From Alphaproteobacteria bacterium (lineage in GTDB: Bacteria; Pseudomonadota; Alphaproteobacteria; JAUHZY01), in the NCBI GenBank assembly GCA_030425825.1, contig JAUHZY010000001.1, forward strand, positions 372,001 through 436,000: a DNA stretch of 64,000 nucleotides. Reading direction: 5' to 3'. Shown here piece after piece: positions 50,058-58,015 of this stretch (within the stretch, counting starts at the first letter, position 1; every line of letters begins with the position of its first letter). Made by a program: the position numbers and the translations under genes. The notes beneath the pieces are model-generated. The model had not been told where the DNA came from and did not search any database. It was given only the letters and a program-made list of their open reading frames with translations.

Positions 50058-51842
50058 ATGGAAAATTGGGAGGATCTTTCGCCTCAAGAGAGGCGCGATG
50101 AGAAAAGACGCTCTCATGACGAGAAAATAGCATGGGATTCTGCTTATAATGATATGCGTAATCATGATGTCGCCCAAGCAATAGAAGAATCGCAAGCAGA
50201 ACAAGTAGATCAAAGAAGTTATTTCGATCCTGCTGGCGATACTATTGATGTTGTTGAATCAATAAAAAAACCAAGTGTTTGGAGAAACATTAATAATGTA
50301 GACTGGACATCTGTTGTTGAGTTTGCCCTTTCTGAAGGATCAATTTTTAAAAAGCACACTTTCCCTGTGATGGATGTTGATGGGAAAGAGTTACAAAATG
50401 AAGATTATCCTGTAAAGGTGACGCGTGCTGTTAAAGATCCTGGGAAAACAAAAGTTAAGCCAAACAAATCAATATATGCACGTGATGCTGAAACACGCTT
50501 TATGCGGTTTGGTCCATCGTCAAGAGCGCGTTTTTTAAATCAATTTATTGATCCTGAACAAAAAAAATTAACGATAAGAGGGCGGAAAGAAATATTGCTT
50601 TTTGAGCGTGAAAGTGCGTATCGCTTAAATAATTCTGAAAGTAAGTTATTCAAAAACCTTGTGACCCAAGCAACAGAGGAATCACTTCGCGCCGTACTAA
50701 CCAATCTTGATGATGATTATGATTCTTTGAATGGTATGTATAGAGAAAACAAGCGTGCTCTTGTCAATATGGACGGAGACGGGGAAGACTTTAAGAACGA
50801 ACTGGCAATGCATATTGATTATGTTGTTGGTTTTGTTTTTCCAGAATCTGTGAGCCCTTATCTTGAAAACGTGAAAGCGACACATGTGATGAATAACATG
50901 AATACGCCTTCAACATATTTTTTTAAAGAGCTTCAAAAATACATGAAAAGATCCATTGGAAAGGTGACACGTGGAAATATGTATGATGTCGCGTTTGACG
51001 CTGTTCTTGCAAAGCAGTTCCAGGTGTTAAGTGATATTTCTTTACAGCAAGATTTTTACAAAAAGAAATTAGATGTTGCGCTTTCTAAAGCAAAGAAAAA
51101 CAAACATGTTTGGAATGGTATAGATGCCTCTGAACGTTTGGAAGCTGCCAATAAAATACTGAAAAGCTTTAATGTTGGTGGGAAGTTGAAAAACTATTTC
51201 TTTGACTTTGATATGGTGCAAAAAACAGGATTCAAATCAGTCGAAGTAGCTGGCAATGATCAACAAGAAAGAAAGACAAATATTATTTATCTTGCATCAA
51301 AAGATTTAGAGTCTGTTGGCAATGTTTACGAAGCAATCTATCATCACCTTGTTCCAGAAGGATTTGAAGAAAATAAAGACTTATTTGCCATTGTTCATAA
51401 AGACTATGCTTTGGGGGATGGTGTCGACACAGAAAATATCATGAGGTCGTATCTATCTGGTGTGGACTTACATCAATTTGTAAAGTCTGACTCAAAAGGC
51501 CCTAAAGAAAAGACCCAAAAACCAAAAGACCCAGAACAAAAAAAGCCAGAAGTAATTGAGCTAGACCTAAAAGAGCGCGAAGAGCCTCGCGGCGACCAGC
51601 GTGATGAAGGTGGTTTCTTGGGGAAGGCAAAGAAGCTTTGGAAAAAGCTTTTTATTTTCACGGCACTTTCGACGGGTGTGACAAGCGCGTTTTCATCGAC
51701 ACCTCAGCAGATTGCGTTGCCGTCAGGTGATGGCGTTCATGCAAATGCGAACTTGGTAAAGATGGTTGAAGAGTATGCGTCTAGTCCTCGACAGCATTCC
51801 ACAGCTTTTGTTCAAACCCATACAGCTTCGCGGCAGATCTAG
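50058..51842 (+). CDS. Unknown 594-aa protein with a C-terminal hydrophobic segment
   Basis: The start MENWEDLSPQERRDEKRRSH follows ACAGGGAAG. The protein is highly charged and soluble for most of its length: FALSEGSIFKKHTFPVMDVD, RGRKEILLFERESAYRLNNS, ALSKAKKNKHVWNGIDASER. A Pro/Lys/Glu linker (about 470-520) precedes a hydrophobic segment (KLFIFTALSTGVTSAFSS, about 535-552). No family or catalytic motif is recognised. Its 3' end overlaps argG antisense by 62 bp. A helical cargo domain with a hydrophobic C-terminal patch resembles effector or membrane-associated proteins, but this is speculative. Confidence 0.55.
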   Translation: MENWEDLSPQERRDEKRRSHDEKIAWDSAYNDMRNHDVAQAIEESQAEQVDQRSYFDPAGDTIDVVESIKKPSVWRNINNVDWTSVVEFALSEGSIFKKHTFPVMDVDGKELQNEDYPVKVTRAVKDPGKTKVKPNKSIYARDAETRFMRFGPSSRARFLNQFIDPEQKKLTIRGRKEILLFERESAYRLNNSESKLFKNLVTQATEESLRAVLTNLDDDYDSLNGMYRENKRALVNMDGDGEDFKNELAMHIDYVVGFVFPESVSPYLENVKATHVMNNMNTPSTYFFKELQKYMKRSIGKVTRGNMYDVAFDAVLAKQFQVLSDISLQQDFYKKKLDVALSKAKKNKHVWNGIDASERLEAANKILKSFNVGGKLKNYFFDFDMVQKTGFKSVEVAGNDQQERKTNIIYLASKDLESVGNVYEAIYHHLVPEGFEENKDLFAIVHKDYALGDGVDTENIMRSYLSGVDLHQFVKSDSKGPKEKTQKPKDPEQKKPEVIELDLKEREEPRGDQRDEGGFLGKAKKLWKKLFIFTALSTGVTSAFSSTPQQIALPSGDGVHANANLVKMVEEYASSPRQHSTAFVQTHTASRQI

Positions 51843-52980
51843 CATCATCGCCTGTATAATCTGATGACGTTTCACCGTATACCGCACCTTTTAGGCCAAG
51901 CAGATTGTTTGGTGAGTCTGCCGTAATATGTTTGATATGATAAGGGGCAAGCGTGATGCTTGTTGTGCCTGTCACACGACGTTGGGTTGAATGCAAGAAT
52001 GCGCGCAGATCATCGACGATTGGATCAAACATTTTGGCCTCATGGATGAAGCGGCCGAATTTATCACCCAGGGATTTTTTCGTAAAAATTTGTTCACTAG
52101 AAAGTGTGATTTGCTCCAAGGTGTTATGTGCTGCATAGATAATGTCCGCTGCGGGTGATTCATACGCCAAGCGGCCTTTTTTACCTGGAATTGACGTGCC
52201 TGTGTAATAATGACGTCCGATTGCTAAGTCGTTTCCAATAGCAGCAAGTTTCTTGATGATGTTCACAGCGCCTGTCACTGTTTCACCGTTTGTTTTCAGC
52301 TTATTGACTTCACCTTTATCGAAAGACAGTTCTAATATCATTTCATCCAGGCCATCTTTTGGGTGTGAATACCATGCTTCTTCAGGAACAAGGCCTGTCG
52401 AATTATGTGTTTCATCGCCGCCAATCGAGACGCCCCATAGGCCTACATTATAAGAATACCGTGCTTTCTCTGAGACTGTGATTTGACGTTCGCGCAAATA
52501 AGCCATAGATGTTTCACGCATGACGTTGTCTTGACGAACAGGGGTGATAATTTCAACCTTTCCTTGGCCAAGGACGTGAATCACTGTGTCAAAGCGGTAT
52601 TGGTCGTTTCCTGCGCCTGTTGACCCATGAATAAATGCGGTAGCACCTTTATCAAGGCATGTCTCCAGCACTTTTTTGGCTTGGATCAGACGTTCTGTGC
52701 CGACGCTCATCGGATAGCCGTCACGTGTGATGTTGCCATAAATCATATATTTGATAATAGAATCATAAAATTCTTGTTCGGCGTTAATGTAAACATGCTC
52801 ATCCGCACCCACTTCAACAGAGCGGTCTGCAATACGTTGAATTTCTTCGTCACTAAAGCCGCCTGTATCAACTGCACAGGTAATAATTTTATCCAGATCG
52901 TATTTTTCGCGGCAATAAGGCACTAAGAAAGAAGTGTCTAATCCACCAGAAAACGCGATCACGCCAATTTTTTCACTCAT
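51781..52980 (-). CDS. argG: Argininosuccinate synthase
   Basis: A 399-aa protein. ATG52980 (MSEKIGVIAFSGGLDTSFLV) is preferred, with AAGGAA upstream; the longer frame adds an unconserved leader. The P-loop-like SGGLDTS (residues 11-17) binds ATP. STGAGNDQYRFDTV and YNVGLWGVSIGGDETHNSTGL contact citrulline and aspartate. It forms argininosuccinate from citrulline and aspartate. The GLWGVSIGGDET form recalls the branch common in Bacteroidota more than classical alphaproteobacterial ArgG. ArgH (21551-22855) lies 29 kb away. Confidence 0.92.
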   Translation of the reverse strand: MSEKIGVIAFSGGLDTSFLVPYCREKYDLDKIITCAVDTGGFSDEEIQRIADRSVEVGADEHVYINAEQEFYDSIIKYMIYGNITRDGYPMSVGTERLIQAKKVLETCLDKGATAFIHGSTGAGNDQYRFDTVIHVLGQGKVEIITPVRQDNVMRETSMAYLRERQITVSEKARYSYNVGLWGVSIGGDETHNSTGLVPEEAWYSHPKDGLDEMILELSFDKGEVNKLKTNGETVTGAVNIIKKLAAIGNDLAIGRHYYTGTSIPGKKGRLAYESPAADIIYAAHNTLEQITLSSEQIFTKKSLGDKFGRFIHEAKMFDPIVDDLRAFLHSTQRRVTGTTSITLAPYHIKHITADSPNNLLGLKGAVYGETSSDYTGDDARSAAKLYGFEQKLWNAVED

Positions 52981-53134
52981 TGTTTTATTCCTTATTCTTG
53001 AGGCGATATCTTTATCACGTCTCGATTTTTCATACAAGTTCTAGTCTTTGTGTGTGGGGTATGTGTGGCGAGGTTTGTTTCCCTAGCAAGCAGAGTGAGG
53101 TGCGTTTTACCACATTTTTAGTGTGCCGCGCGTT

Positions 53135-53944
53135 CTACTCTTCTTTGATGGGCAAATAGATTTTATCGTCTTTTCTAACTTGATAAGGCGGGACAATGAC
53201 GTATTTTTTACCTGCGGCGAGTCCTTTTTCAACTTCTTGTTTCTTTGCGGTGTCTTCTTGCTCAAGCAGGAAGTCATAATCGCCATCTTCTGGTTTATCT
53301 TCAAGTGTGTTGATGTCGTAATTTACATCCATTTCATACATGAAGGTATAATCAGGAACGCTGTGCGCATGCACGATGGGTGACTTGAGATACATTTTCC
53401 CGAACAAGCCATGAATTTTGCTGGCGCGGTTATAGTATTGCGTGATCCCTGTAAATTTCTTGGTGCCATACATTTCAAAGCTTGCAGCCTTTGTGTATGC
53501 AGCAATGCGTGGAATGTCGCGTCCATCACTGAAGTAACGCTGCAGGCTGAACAATGTAAACCCAAACCACGTTTCGCGATCAGCTGTTAGGCTGGATGTC
53601 GCCCCAGAAATAGGCACAAGATCCAGTTTTGACGATTCAATATCAGGGTCATTTTCAAAGTGATCAAACAGAGACGCTGGAATGTCTGCACGTTTTCTTG
53701 CAAACCCAAAAACAGCCGATTGTGACAAAACACAGTTTACATAAACCCAGTTCGGCATTTTCAAATCATTAAAGGCAACGGCATTTGCCAATAAATAGGC
53801 ACGGTGAAAGTTAACGTTTTCGGATTTGGTATCGATAATAACAGGATCAAGGCCGAACGGCTTTAAGTTAAGCGATTCTTTCAATGAAGAGTCTGTCGCG
53901 ATATATGGCACGTATCCTGCCGCTAATATTTTATCAAAACTCAT
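53135..53944 (-). CDS. Hypothetical protein (269 aa)
   Basis: Soluble-looking, starting MSFDKILAAGYVPYIATDSS. It contains LANAVAFNDLKMPNWVYVNC, DLVPISGATSSLTADRETWF and a C-terminal basic tail, KKYVIVPPYQVRKDDKIYLP. It has mixed alpha/beta predicted structure, no signal peptide and no motif I can assign. It stands alone between argG and the ArsC-like gene, transcribed in the same direction as argG. Function unknown. Confidence 0.55.
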   Translation of the reverse strand: MSFDKILAAGYVPYIATDSSLKESLNLKPFGLDPVIIDTKSENVNFHRAYLLANAVAFNDLKMPNWVYVNCVLSQSAVFGFARKRADIPASLFDHFENDPDIESSKLDLVPISGATSSLTADRETWFGFTLFSLQRYFSDGRDIPRIAAYTKAASFEMYGTKKFTGITQYYNRASKIHGLFGKMYLKSPIVHAHSVPDYTFMYEMDVNYDINTLEDKPEDGDYDFLLEQEDTAKKQEVEKGLAAGKKYVIVPPYQVRKDDKIYLPIKEE

Positions 53945-54013
53945 CTCTTGTCCTTACGTTTTCAAGCACCTATCTTTAGCATAGAATTGATGTTTTATAA
54001 AGAAGGGATTGAT

Positions 54014-54358
54014 ATGTTGAAAGTTTATGGCATTAAGAACTGTGGCACGATGAAGAAGGCCTTTGCATGGCTTGAAGAAAACGGCGTTGAATATATGTTT
54101 CATGATTATAAGAAGCTAGGCCTAGATGATGCATTGTTGTCTGCATGGATGGATCAAGTCGACTGGAATGAGCTGCTGAATAAAAAGGGCATGACATGGC
54201 GCAAGTTAGATGACGCTGTTAAGAGTTCTATCACCAAAGAAAAAGCTGTTGAAATCATGCTGGATAACCAGTCAATCATTAGACGCCCATTGCTTGAAAA
54301 AGAGGGCAAGGTACTAACACTAGGGTTTGATGAGGCTGTCTATAAAGACTTGTTCTAA
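54014..54358 (+). CDS. ArsC/YffB-family thioredoxin-fold protein
   Basis: A 114-aa protein. ATG54014 has AGAAGGG 7 nt upstream, whereas the frame upstream adds nonconserved residues. The start MLKVYGIKNCGTMKKAFAWL carries one active Cys in NCGT (the YffB/Spx CxxS-type site reduced to a single Cys), followed by EYMFHDYKKLGLD, the RRPLLEKEGKVLTLGFDEA block and a terminal YKDLF. The family includes arsenate-reductase-like and glutathione-linked reductases; the single-Cys site suggests reductase or regulatory activity rather than classic ArsC. Its stop overlaps the next gene's stop by 4 nt. Confidence 0.8.
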   Translation: MLKVYGIKNCGTMKKAFAWLEENGVEYMFHDYKKLGLDDALLSAWMDQVDWNELLNKKGMTWRKLDDAVKSSITKEKAVEIMLDNQSIIRRPLLEKEGKVLTLGFDEAVYKDLF

Positions 54359-55113
54359 TGTAACGTATCAACCATTTCTTTTATGTCTGTGACGTACTCG
54401 CCACGACGTTCAGAATAGTACTTTAGGCCTTCAGCAAGCTTTTTTGATGAAAGTTCTTGACCATTTTCGCGTTGTGCGGAACGCAAGTCACGTAGCTTTT
54501 TGTAAACATCACCTGTGTTGAGGTTGTGAATATAGCGACGAATAGACTCTTTGAATGATGAGAATTTAGCGACTTCATGGCGTGCATCATCATTTCGTTC
54601 TTTGGGAACAATACCGCATCCTTTGGTGAAGCACCAGTGTCCGAAAAGATTTTTCCCCATACGCGCAAAGCGCGATGTGCCCCAGCCAGACTCGTGTGCT
54701 GCTTGGGCAAGCGCAAGGTCTGTTGGCACGATATCAAGACGCTTAAATAAAAGCTTCCAATGGTTCTCGTTGTCACTAGAAAAGTTTTCGATGTCGTATT
54801 TCTTTGCTGTTTCTAAAAGCCATTTCTGGTCTTGCGGCGAAGGCGAAGAGCTATAGCGCACCATAAGCAGCCTTTGGCGTGCTTGCAAAATGCGTTTGTT
54901 CTCTTTTTGTATTAAAGGCTTGATGTGCGAGATAAAGGCTTTTTTACGTACATCACCTGCGGGAAGACTTTTAAAGTCAGGCGCTGTACCTCCGGCAACA
55001 GGTTTGACCTCAACGCGTTTTGTTGGCGCCGCATCATATGTTTTTTGGTCTAATGGTGCTTGGCACGCTGCAAGACTAAAAAAAGCGAGTGTAAATATTA
55101 TTTTTTTCATCAT
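54355..55113 (-). CDS. Bax-like glucosaminidase lipoprotein
   Basis: A 252-aa lipoprotein: MMKKIIFTLAFFSLAACQAP has a lipobox LAAC with Cys17. After a charged linker, the domain LALAQAAHESGWGTSRFARMGKNLFGHWCFTKGCGIVPKERND is the Bax/FlgJ-like endo-beta-N-acetylglucosaminidase fold, with the catalytic Glu in AAHESGWG. SSFKESIRRYIHNLNT and KLAEGLKYYSERRGEYV are also typical. It cleaves peptidoglycan glycan strands from the outer-membrane side. Overlaps the ArsC-like stop by 4 nt. Confidence 0.85.
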   Translation of the reverse strand: MMKKIIFTLAFFSLAACQAPLDQKTYDAAPTKRVEVKPVAGGTAPDFKSLPAGDVRKKAFISHIKPLIQKENKRILQARQRLLMVRYSSSPSPQDQKWLLETAKKYDIENFSSDNENHWKLLFKRLDIVPTDLALAQAAHESGWGTSRFARMGKNLFGHWCFTKGCGIVPKERNDDARHEVAKFSSFKESIRRYIHNLNTGDVYKKLRDLRSAQRENGQELSSKKLAEGLKYYSERRGEYVTDIKEMVDTLH

Positions 55114-55339
55114 TTGGGTAAATTATAGTGAATACAATGTAAAATCAATCTCTGTCACGTATTATGCCCTTTAAAAGTGTATGTTTTGCTAAAAAAATAA
55201 GCACATTTGTTGAAAACAATAAAAAAAAATGAAAAAATAATTACTTTTAGTTGTAATTGATGTTGATTTTAATTCTCACCTTGTGTTATCACACTATCAT
55301 AAAACGACAGGGCTCTATTCGTCGGGCTTCTGTTGATCA

Positions 55340-55430
55340 AGTTTCCCTAGTAATCTTAAGTGTTTAATCTTGTGCCTAGGGGAGGAAAAATTGGCAAGGG
55401 GATCTTACTGGATTTGATTCCCTTGTCTCT
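55340..55430. ncRNA. Candidate structured RNA: two consecutive hairpins
   Basis: A stem of 8 bp, TTCCCTAG (55343-55350) with CTAGGGGA (55376-55383), encloses a 25-base loop. It is followed by a 10-bp stem, CAAGGGGATC (55395-55404) with GATTCCCTTG (55416-55425), around an 11-base loop. Both pairings include a G-T pair, consistent with RNA rather than DNA symmetry. It lies in a 544-bp gene-free stretch between two minus-strand genes. The strand and promoter are unclear, and no known RNA family is recognised. Confidence 0.35.
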
Positions 55431-55562
55431 TCTGTATGTTTAGCGCTCAAACGTCACGCAGGCTTGCGTTGCACTGGCAACGTCGCGCAGTCGCGCTCTG
55501 GCTATGCGCGCGCGGTGTGTGGGGCTTGTGTTTTATGGTCAAGTATCTCTCCTGTGACTTCC

Positions 55563-55585
55563 TTCTCCCTTGATGGGAGAAGGTT
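55563..55585. repeat. REP-like intergenic palindrome
   Basis: CCTTCTCCC (55563-55571) and GGGAGAAGG (55577-55585) form a perfect 9-bp stem around TTGAT, followed by TTGGGATGAGGGTG. This resembles the widespread dispersed CCTTCTCCC...ATGAGGG intergenic repeats of bacterial genomes. Only one copy is in the window. It lies in the same gene-free stretch, with GC-rich flanks (for example CAACGTCGCGCAGTCGCGC at 55480-55498). Confidence 0.55.
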
Positions 55586-55657
55586 GGGATGAGGGTGATA
55601 TACACAGAAAATCGGTACAATTATTGGGTAAGTTTTCTGCGTTCAGGTAGTGATTGT

Positions 55658-55990
55658 TTACCTATAGGATGAACGGTCTTTTAATTTTTTATAATGATCA
55701 GCAGCTTGTTGCTGTTGCTCTGGTGTTCCTGTTTCTAATCGCAAGAGCTCACTTTGTTCTCTTAAGGTTTCTCTAAGTTTAGCTGATGATTTGATACCTT
55801 GAACCCATTCTTTGGCGCTCCAATCAATAGGGGCAGTTGATCTAAAGTTTCTATTCATTTCTAATAAATTCCTTGCAAGACTCAATCTGGAAGGCATTTT
55901 TATACTTGCGATTTTCTTGACCATATTTATAAATCTTTTGCCAAGAGACGGCTTTTGATCCCGTTGCATAATACGCTCTACTAAACTCAT
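55658..55990 (-). CDS. Hypothetical basic protein (110 aa)
   Basis: MSLVERIMQRDQKPSLGKRF starts a small basic protein that is mostly helical (SARNLLEMNRNF, AKEWVQGIKSSAKLRETLRE, EQQQQAADHYKKLKDR). No domain is recognised. AGGAAAG lies just upstream of ATG55990. It stands between the gene-free stretch and the helical-repeat gene. Function unknown. Confidence 0.5.
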   Translation of the reverse strand: MSLVERIMQRDQKPSLGKRFINMVKKIASIKMPSRLSLARNLLEMNRNFRSTAPIDWSAKEWVQGIKSSAKLRETLREQSELLRLETGTPEQQQQAADHYKKLKDRSSYR

Positions 55991-56099
55991 TTTCTTTCCT
56001 CATAATGTTTCGTTAAGTTTCCATTATGGCAGCATGTTTTGATGCTGGGGGCAATACTGTGTGGACAACGCGTATATTCTTATTGTCATTGGAGAGGGT

Positions 56100-56176
56100 G
56101 CATTTTGTCTGAATGCTAGGTCCAGAACATTATTTCTCACTTTTTGAATCTTTTTTTGCGACGTTGTCGCGCAGTT
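56100..56176 (+). repeat. Copy 1 of a duplicated DedA-gene 5' end (77 bp)
   Basis: 56100-56176 matches 57939-58015 at 73 of 77 positions (the first 53 bp are identical), offset 1839 bp. It includes the ATG and first codons of the DedA-ATP-grasp gene (MLGPEHYFSLFESFFATL), then runs out of frame and stops with TGA at 56193. It is therefore a remnant, not a gene. Confidence 0.85.
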
Positions 56177-56240
56177 GTGCTTGGGTTTTTGTGTGAGTCT
56201 GTCTCTCCCTTTTTCTTGGAGGGAGCAGGAGGGGCGCTTG

Positions 56241-57836
56241 CTAAATTTGTTTTGCCCGGTCCTGTGCTTTGTTGCTAACGTCGTTTGCTGGGGTGCTTGC
56301 ACCCGTTTTTATAAGCTGAGAGAGTAAAGCTCCCATATTTTGAACAGCTCTATTTTCAGTGTTTTCTTTTTCAGGGGCATGCTTCACTTCTTCAAGTGAT
56401 TTATTGAGTTCTTCTACGATTGGTCCAGCATTTTTTTCTTGTGCAAGCTGTTCTTCAAAAGCACGGATGACATTTTCTCTAAAATAAGGGCGTTTTTTAG
56501 CAAGATCAGCAAGGGTACGTACGACACCTTTTCGCCACTCTTGGCTATTTGTTTTGTCATCCTTTAAATCTTCTACTAAACGATCAACCTTTGCTTGATA
56601 AGGTGTATTCTTTTCAGCTTCAGTAGCATTCAACCCTTTTGTTAAAAGCGCTTTCTCTATTTCATCCAGCAGGCTAGAGCTGCTTTTTGCGTAACGTGTA
56701 GCTTTATCCATCATCTCTTTTATCGCTTCTTGTCTGTAATCAGGGTAAGAAACCGCAAAGTTGACAAGATGTTGAAGACTTTCTTTTGACCAATTTACAA
56801 TTGGGTAGCTTTCTTTAAATGAAAAGCGCAGATGTTTAAATTGATCATCCAGCACTTGCTTAAATTGTAAAGTTGTGGCGTTGAGTTTTTGGGGCCCTAA
56901 TACTTCTCTTAAAGCTGTCATGTTTTCTACATTTTTCTCGGTACTGGCATGATTTAAGAGTAGTTCAACCATTTCTTCTTTAAGGTGGGGGTAAAACTTG
57001 TTAAGGGTGGCAAGCTCTTTGATTGCATCTCTGCGGAATTTACCTTCTTTACGTTCTAAATCCCTTTTTTGCAGCTTGAATATCAGGGTATATATTTCTG
57101 GGTTATGCTTTTCTGATGGATCTAGGCCCATTTTTTTATTGAGACGCATGATGGATCGAATGATCTCGTTATTACTTGCCCATGTGTGTGAGTGATTTAT
57201 TTTTAATTCTTTTTCTAGATATTTTTTGAAGACATTCATCGCATCTGGTTTGATGTTTTCATCTTTGATAGCAAGGTCAATAATATTGCTGATAATGTTT
57301 AAAGACTGATGCTGACTGTTATTTTTGCTGTTAAGTCCCTCTTCATAAAATTTAAGGAGTTTTTCAGAGGTTACATTTGCGCTGTCTGCAGCCATTATAT
57401 AAATGTCACGGATGAATGGGAAATATGTTTTTTCTGTTTGATATAGTGAAGTCAGCTGTTCAAAACTTGGGTTGAGATTTTTTGTTCCTAAAAGCTCAAC
57501 AAGTGCTTGTTGACTCTCGTAACTCATGTGAGTCATTTTAAATGTTGGGACGCTTTTCATCAAAGTATCGCTGTATTCTTGATCTGGCCCATCAACAAGT
57601 GCTTTTTCGGTTACAAAAGAGAGAAGTTTACTCGGTAGTTTTGTGAAAGGAGGGTGAAATAAAAGAATAGCACTTCCCAAATCTTTCCAGCTTTTTGAAT
57701 CCAGCGTAATGTTTTCTAGTTTAGGGAGATTTTCTAGAAGCATTCCATAAAGTTCTTCCGCACGTTGTGGATTTTCTATTGCTTCTAATGTGCGGGTTGT
57801 TTGATCTACGAAATTTTCTTGGACATGTTTTGTCAT
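56241..57836 (-). CDS. Helical-repeat (HEAT/ARM-like) protein of 531 aa
   Basis: MTKHVQENFVDQTTRTLEAI starts an almost entirely alpha-helical protein. Repeats of a common form can be seen, such as FRRDAIKELATLNKFYPHLK, YRQEAIKEMMDKATRYAK and WRKGVVRTLADLAKKRPYFR, with the pattern R(K/R)xA(I/V)xxLxxLAxxxPxx. This resembles HEAT/ARM-like repeats that bind peptides or proteins. It has no TM or signal peptide. The 451-aa gene at 59724 carries the same repeat style (LRKEAVKTLGQIAIRSPLFH). The two flank the DedA fusion gene and are probably functionally linked to it. Confidence 0.6.
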   Translation of the reverse strand: MTKHVQENFVDQTTRTLEAIENPQRAEELYGMLLENLPKLENITLDSKSWKDLGSAILLFHPPFTKLPSKLLSFVTEKALVDGPDQEYSDTLMKSVPTFKMTHMSYESQQALVELLGTKNLNPSFEQLTSLYQTEKTYFPFIRDIYIMAADSANVTSEKLLKFYEEGLNSKNNSQHQSLNIISNIIDLAIKDENIKPDAMNVFKKYLEKELKINHSHTWASNNEIIRSIMRLNKKMGLDPSEKHNPEIYTLIFKLQKRDLERKEGKFRRDAIKELATLNKFYPHLKEEMVELLLNHASTEKNVENMTALREVLGPQKLNATTLQFKQVLDDQFKHLRFSFKESYPIVNWSKESLQHLVNFAVSYPDYRQEAIKEMMDKATRYAKSSSSLLDEIEKALLTKGLNATEAEKNTPYQAKVDRLVEDLKDDKTNSQEWRKGVVRTLADLAKKRPYFRENVIRAFEEQLAQEKNAGPIVEELNKSLEEVKHAPEKENTENRAVQNMGALLSQLIKTGASTPANDVSNKAQDRAKQI

Positions 57837-57938
57837 TTTTATGCTTTCTTTTGGATAATGTTTGGTAGTGATATATCCTTTAAGGATCTGTTGTCAAGCG
57901 TTTTTTGTAATTGCCCTTGCGTGTGATCTACGCTTCTG

Positions 57939-58015
57939 GCATTTTGTCTGAATGCTAGGTCCAGAACATTATTTCTCACTTTTTGAATCTTCTTTTGCGA
58001 CGTCGACGGGCAGTT
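57939..58015 (+). repeat. Copy 2 of the duplicated DedA-gene 5' end (77 bp)
   Basis: This copy is the functional start of the fusion gene; ATG57952 lies inside it. See copy 1 at 56100-56176, which is 73/77 identical at an offset of 1839 bp. The helical-repeat gene (56241-57836) lies between the two copies. Confidence 0.85.
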
